The notes beneath the pieces were generated by a model, which was not told the origin of the DNA, searched no databases, and saw nothing but the letters and a program-made list of their open reading frames with translations. A program made the position numbers and the translations under genes. A stretch of DNA of 64,000 nucleotides, taken from positions 140,036 to 204,035 of the forward strand of contig JAFYYI010000065.1 in assembly GCA_017557665.1 (NCBI GenBank), in the 5' to 3' direction. Below, in pieces: positions 63,933-64,000 of this stretch (position 1 is the first letter of the stretch; each line of letters begins with the position of its first letter). This stretch comes from Muribaculaceae bacterium (lineage in GTDB: Bacteria; Bacteroidota; Bacteroidia; Bacteroidales; Muribaculaceae).

Positions 63933-64000
63933 ATGAGAAGCAAACTATTTATTTTTTTGGCAATTGCTATATTGGCTCAAATCAAAACTTTGGCAGCTGA
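63933..64000 (+). CDS. Secreted protein, N-terminal part (gene cut by window edge)
   Basis: Only the first 22 codons are seen, a signal peptide 'MRSKLFIFLAIAILAQIKTL' from ATG 63933 (ATG 63924 is in frame as well). The promoter at 63899 is close upstream. Nothing can be said of the product beyond export. Confidence 0.6.
   Translation, partial: MRSKLFIFLAIAILAQIKTLAA

Overview
The window reads as chromosome of a gut-type Bacteroidales (phylum Bacteroidota), closest in style to Prevotellaceae or Muribaculaceae; the genus is not settled by the sequence. Evidence: about ten promoters of the Bacteroidota form TTG-N18-20-TAnnTTTG, weak Shine-Dalgarno sequences, many lipoproteins and signal peptides with Bacteroidales-type names (DUF6249, DUF4251, DUF6056, NADase-type glycan-binding, AlkZ-related), an outer-membrane beta-barrel TonB-type receptor, and a possible type IX secretion tail.

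Layout. 1-1777: end of a short-chain dehydrogenase and an acyl/aryl-CoA ligase. 1914-4692: a GH109-type exo-alpha-N-acetylgalactosaminidase and an N-acetylhexosamine 1-kinase-like enzyme, a small GalNAc/GlcNAc salvage pair. 4777-6332: DUF6249 protein, ECF sigma factor and membrane partner, enclosed by two long hairpins. 6559-11879: small lipoproteins, nitroreductase, two PPOX-fold proteins, S41 peptidase, GNAT. 11939-16120: TonB-type outer membrane protein, then a divergent LiaF-like / LytTR membrane regulator pair with a candidate operator. 16158-22617: secreted and lipoprotein genes, GDPD, esterase, uracil/xanthine permease. 22761-31299: AlkD-like repair protein, a large D-lactate/glycolate dehydrogenase-type flavoprotein, two dockerin-tagged CotH kinases, XerD-like recombinase. 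31420-38317: a peptidoglycan-salvage-like block on the minus strand (NamZ/GH171, sodium:solute symporter, WYL regulator, two class-C-like serine hydrolases). 38540-43659: three tandem DUF6056 membrane proteins; a fourth at 53469-55136 overlaps a GtrB-like polyprenyl-phosphate glycosyltransferase. 43817-50324: frr, DNPH1-like hydrolase, transporter, and a tightly packed operon led by a third CotH protein. 50475-62574: S24 regulator, M16 peptidase, the GT2/DUF6056 pair, AlkZ-related protein, FKBP isomerase, SbcD-SbcC, DUF4251 lipoprotein. 62975-64000: tRNA-Lys(CTT), two phage-like small genes, and the start of a secreted protein.

Two points stand out. First, at least seven intergenic gaps carry degenerate 7-base-period arrays (CTAAnnn on the plus strand, so nnnTTAG on the coding strand), which lie at the 3' ends of minus-strand genes and in four cases contain the gene's own stop codon; two gaps share a two-part array. 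Second, four DUF6056 paralogues share a Lys-Glu-Asp-Asp motif just after the first membrane segment, as in GT-C glycosyltransferases, and one is translationally coupled to a lipid-linked sugar synthase, which suggests a function for this uncharacterised family.
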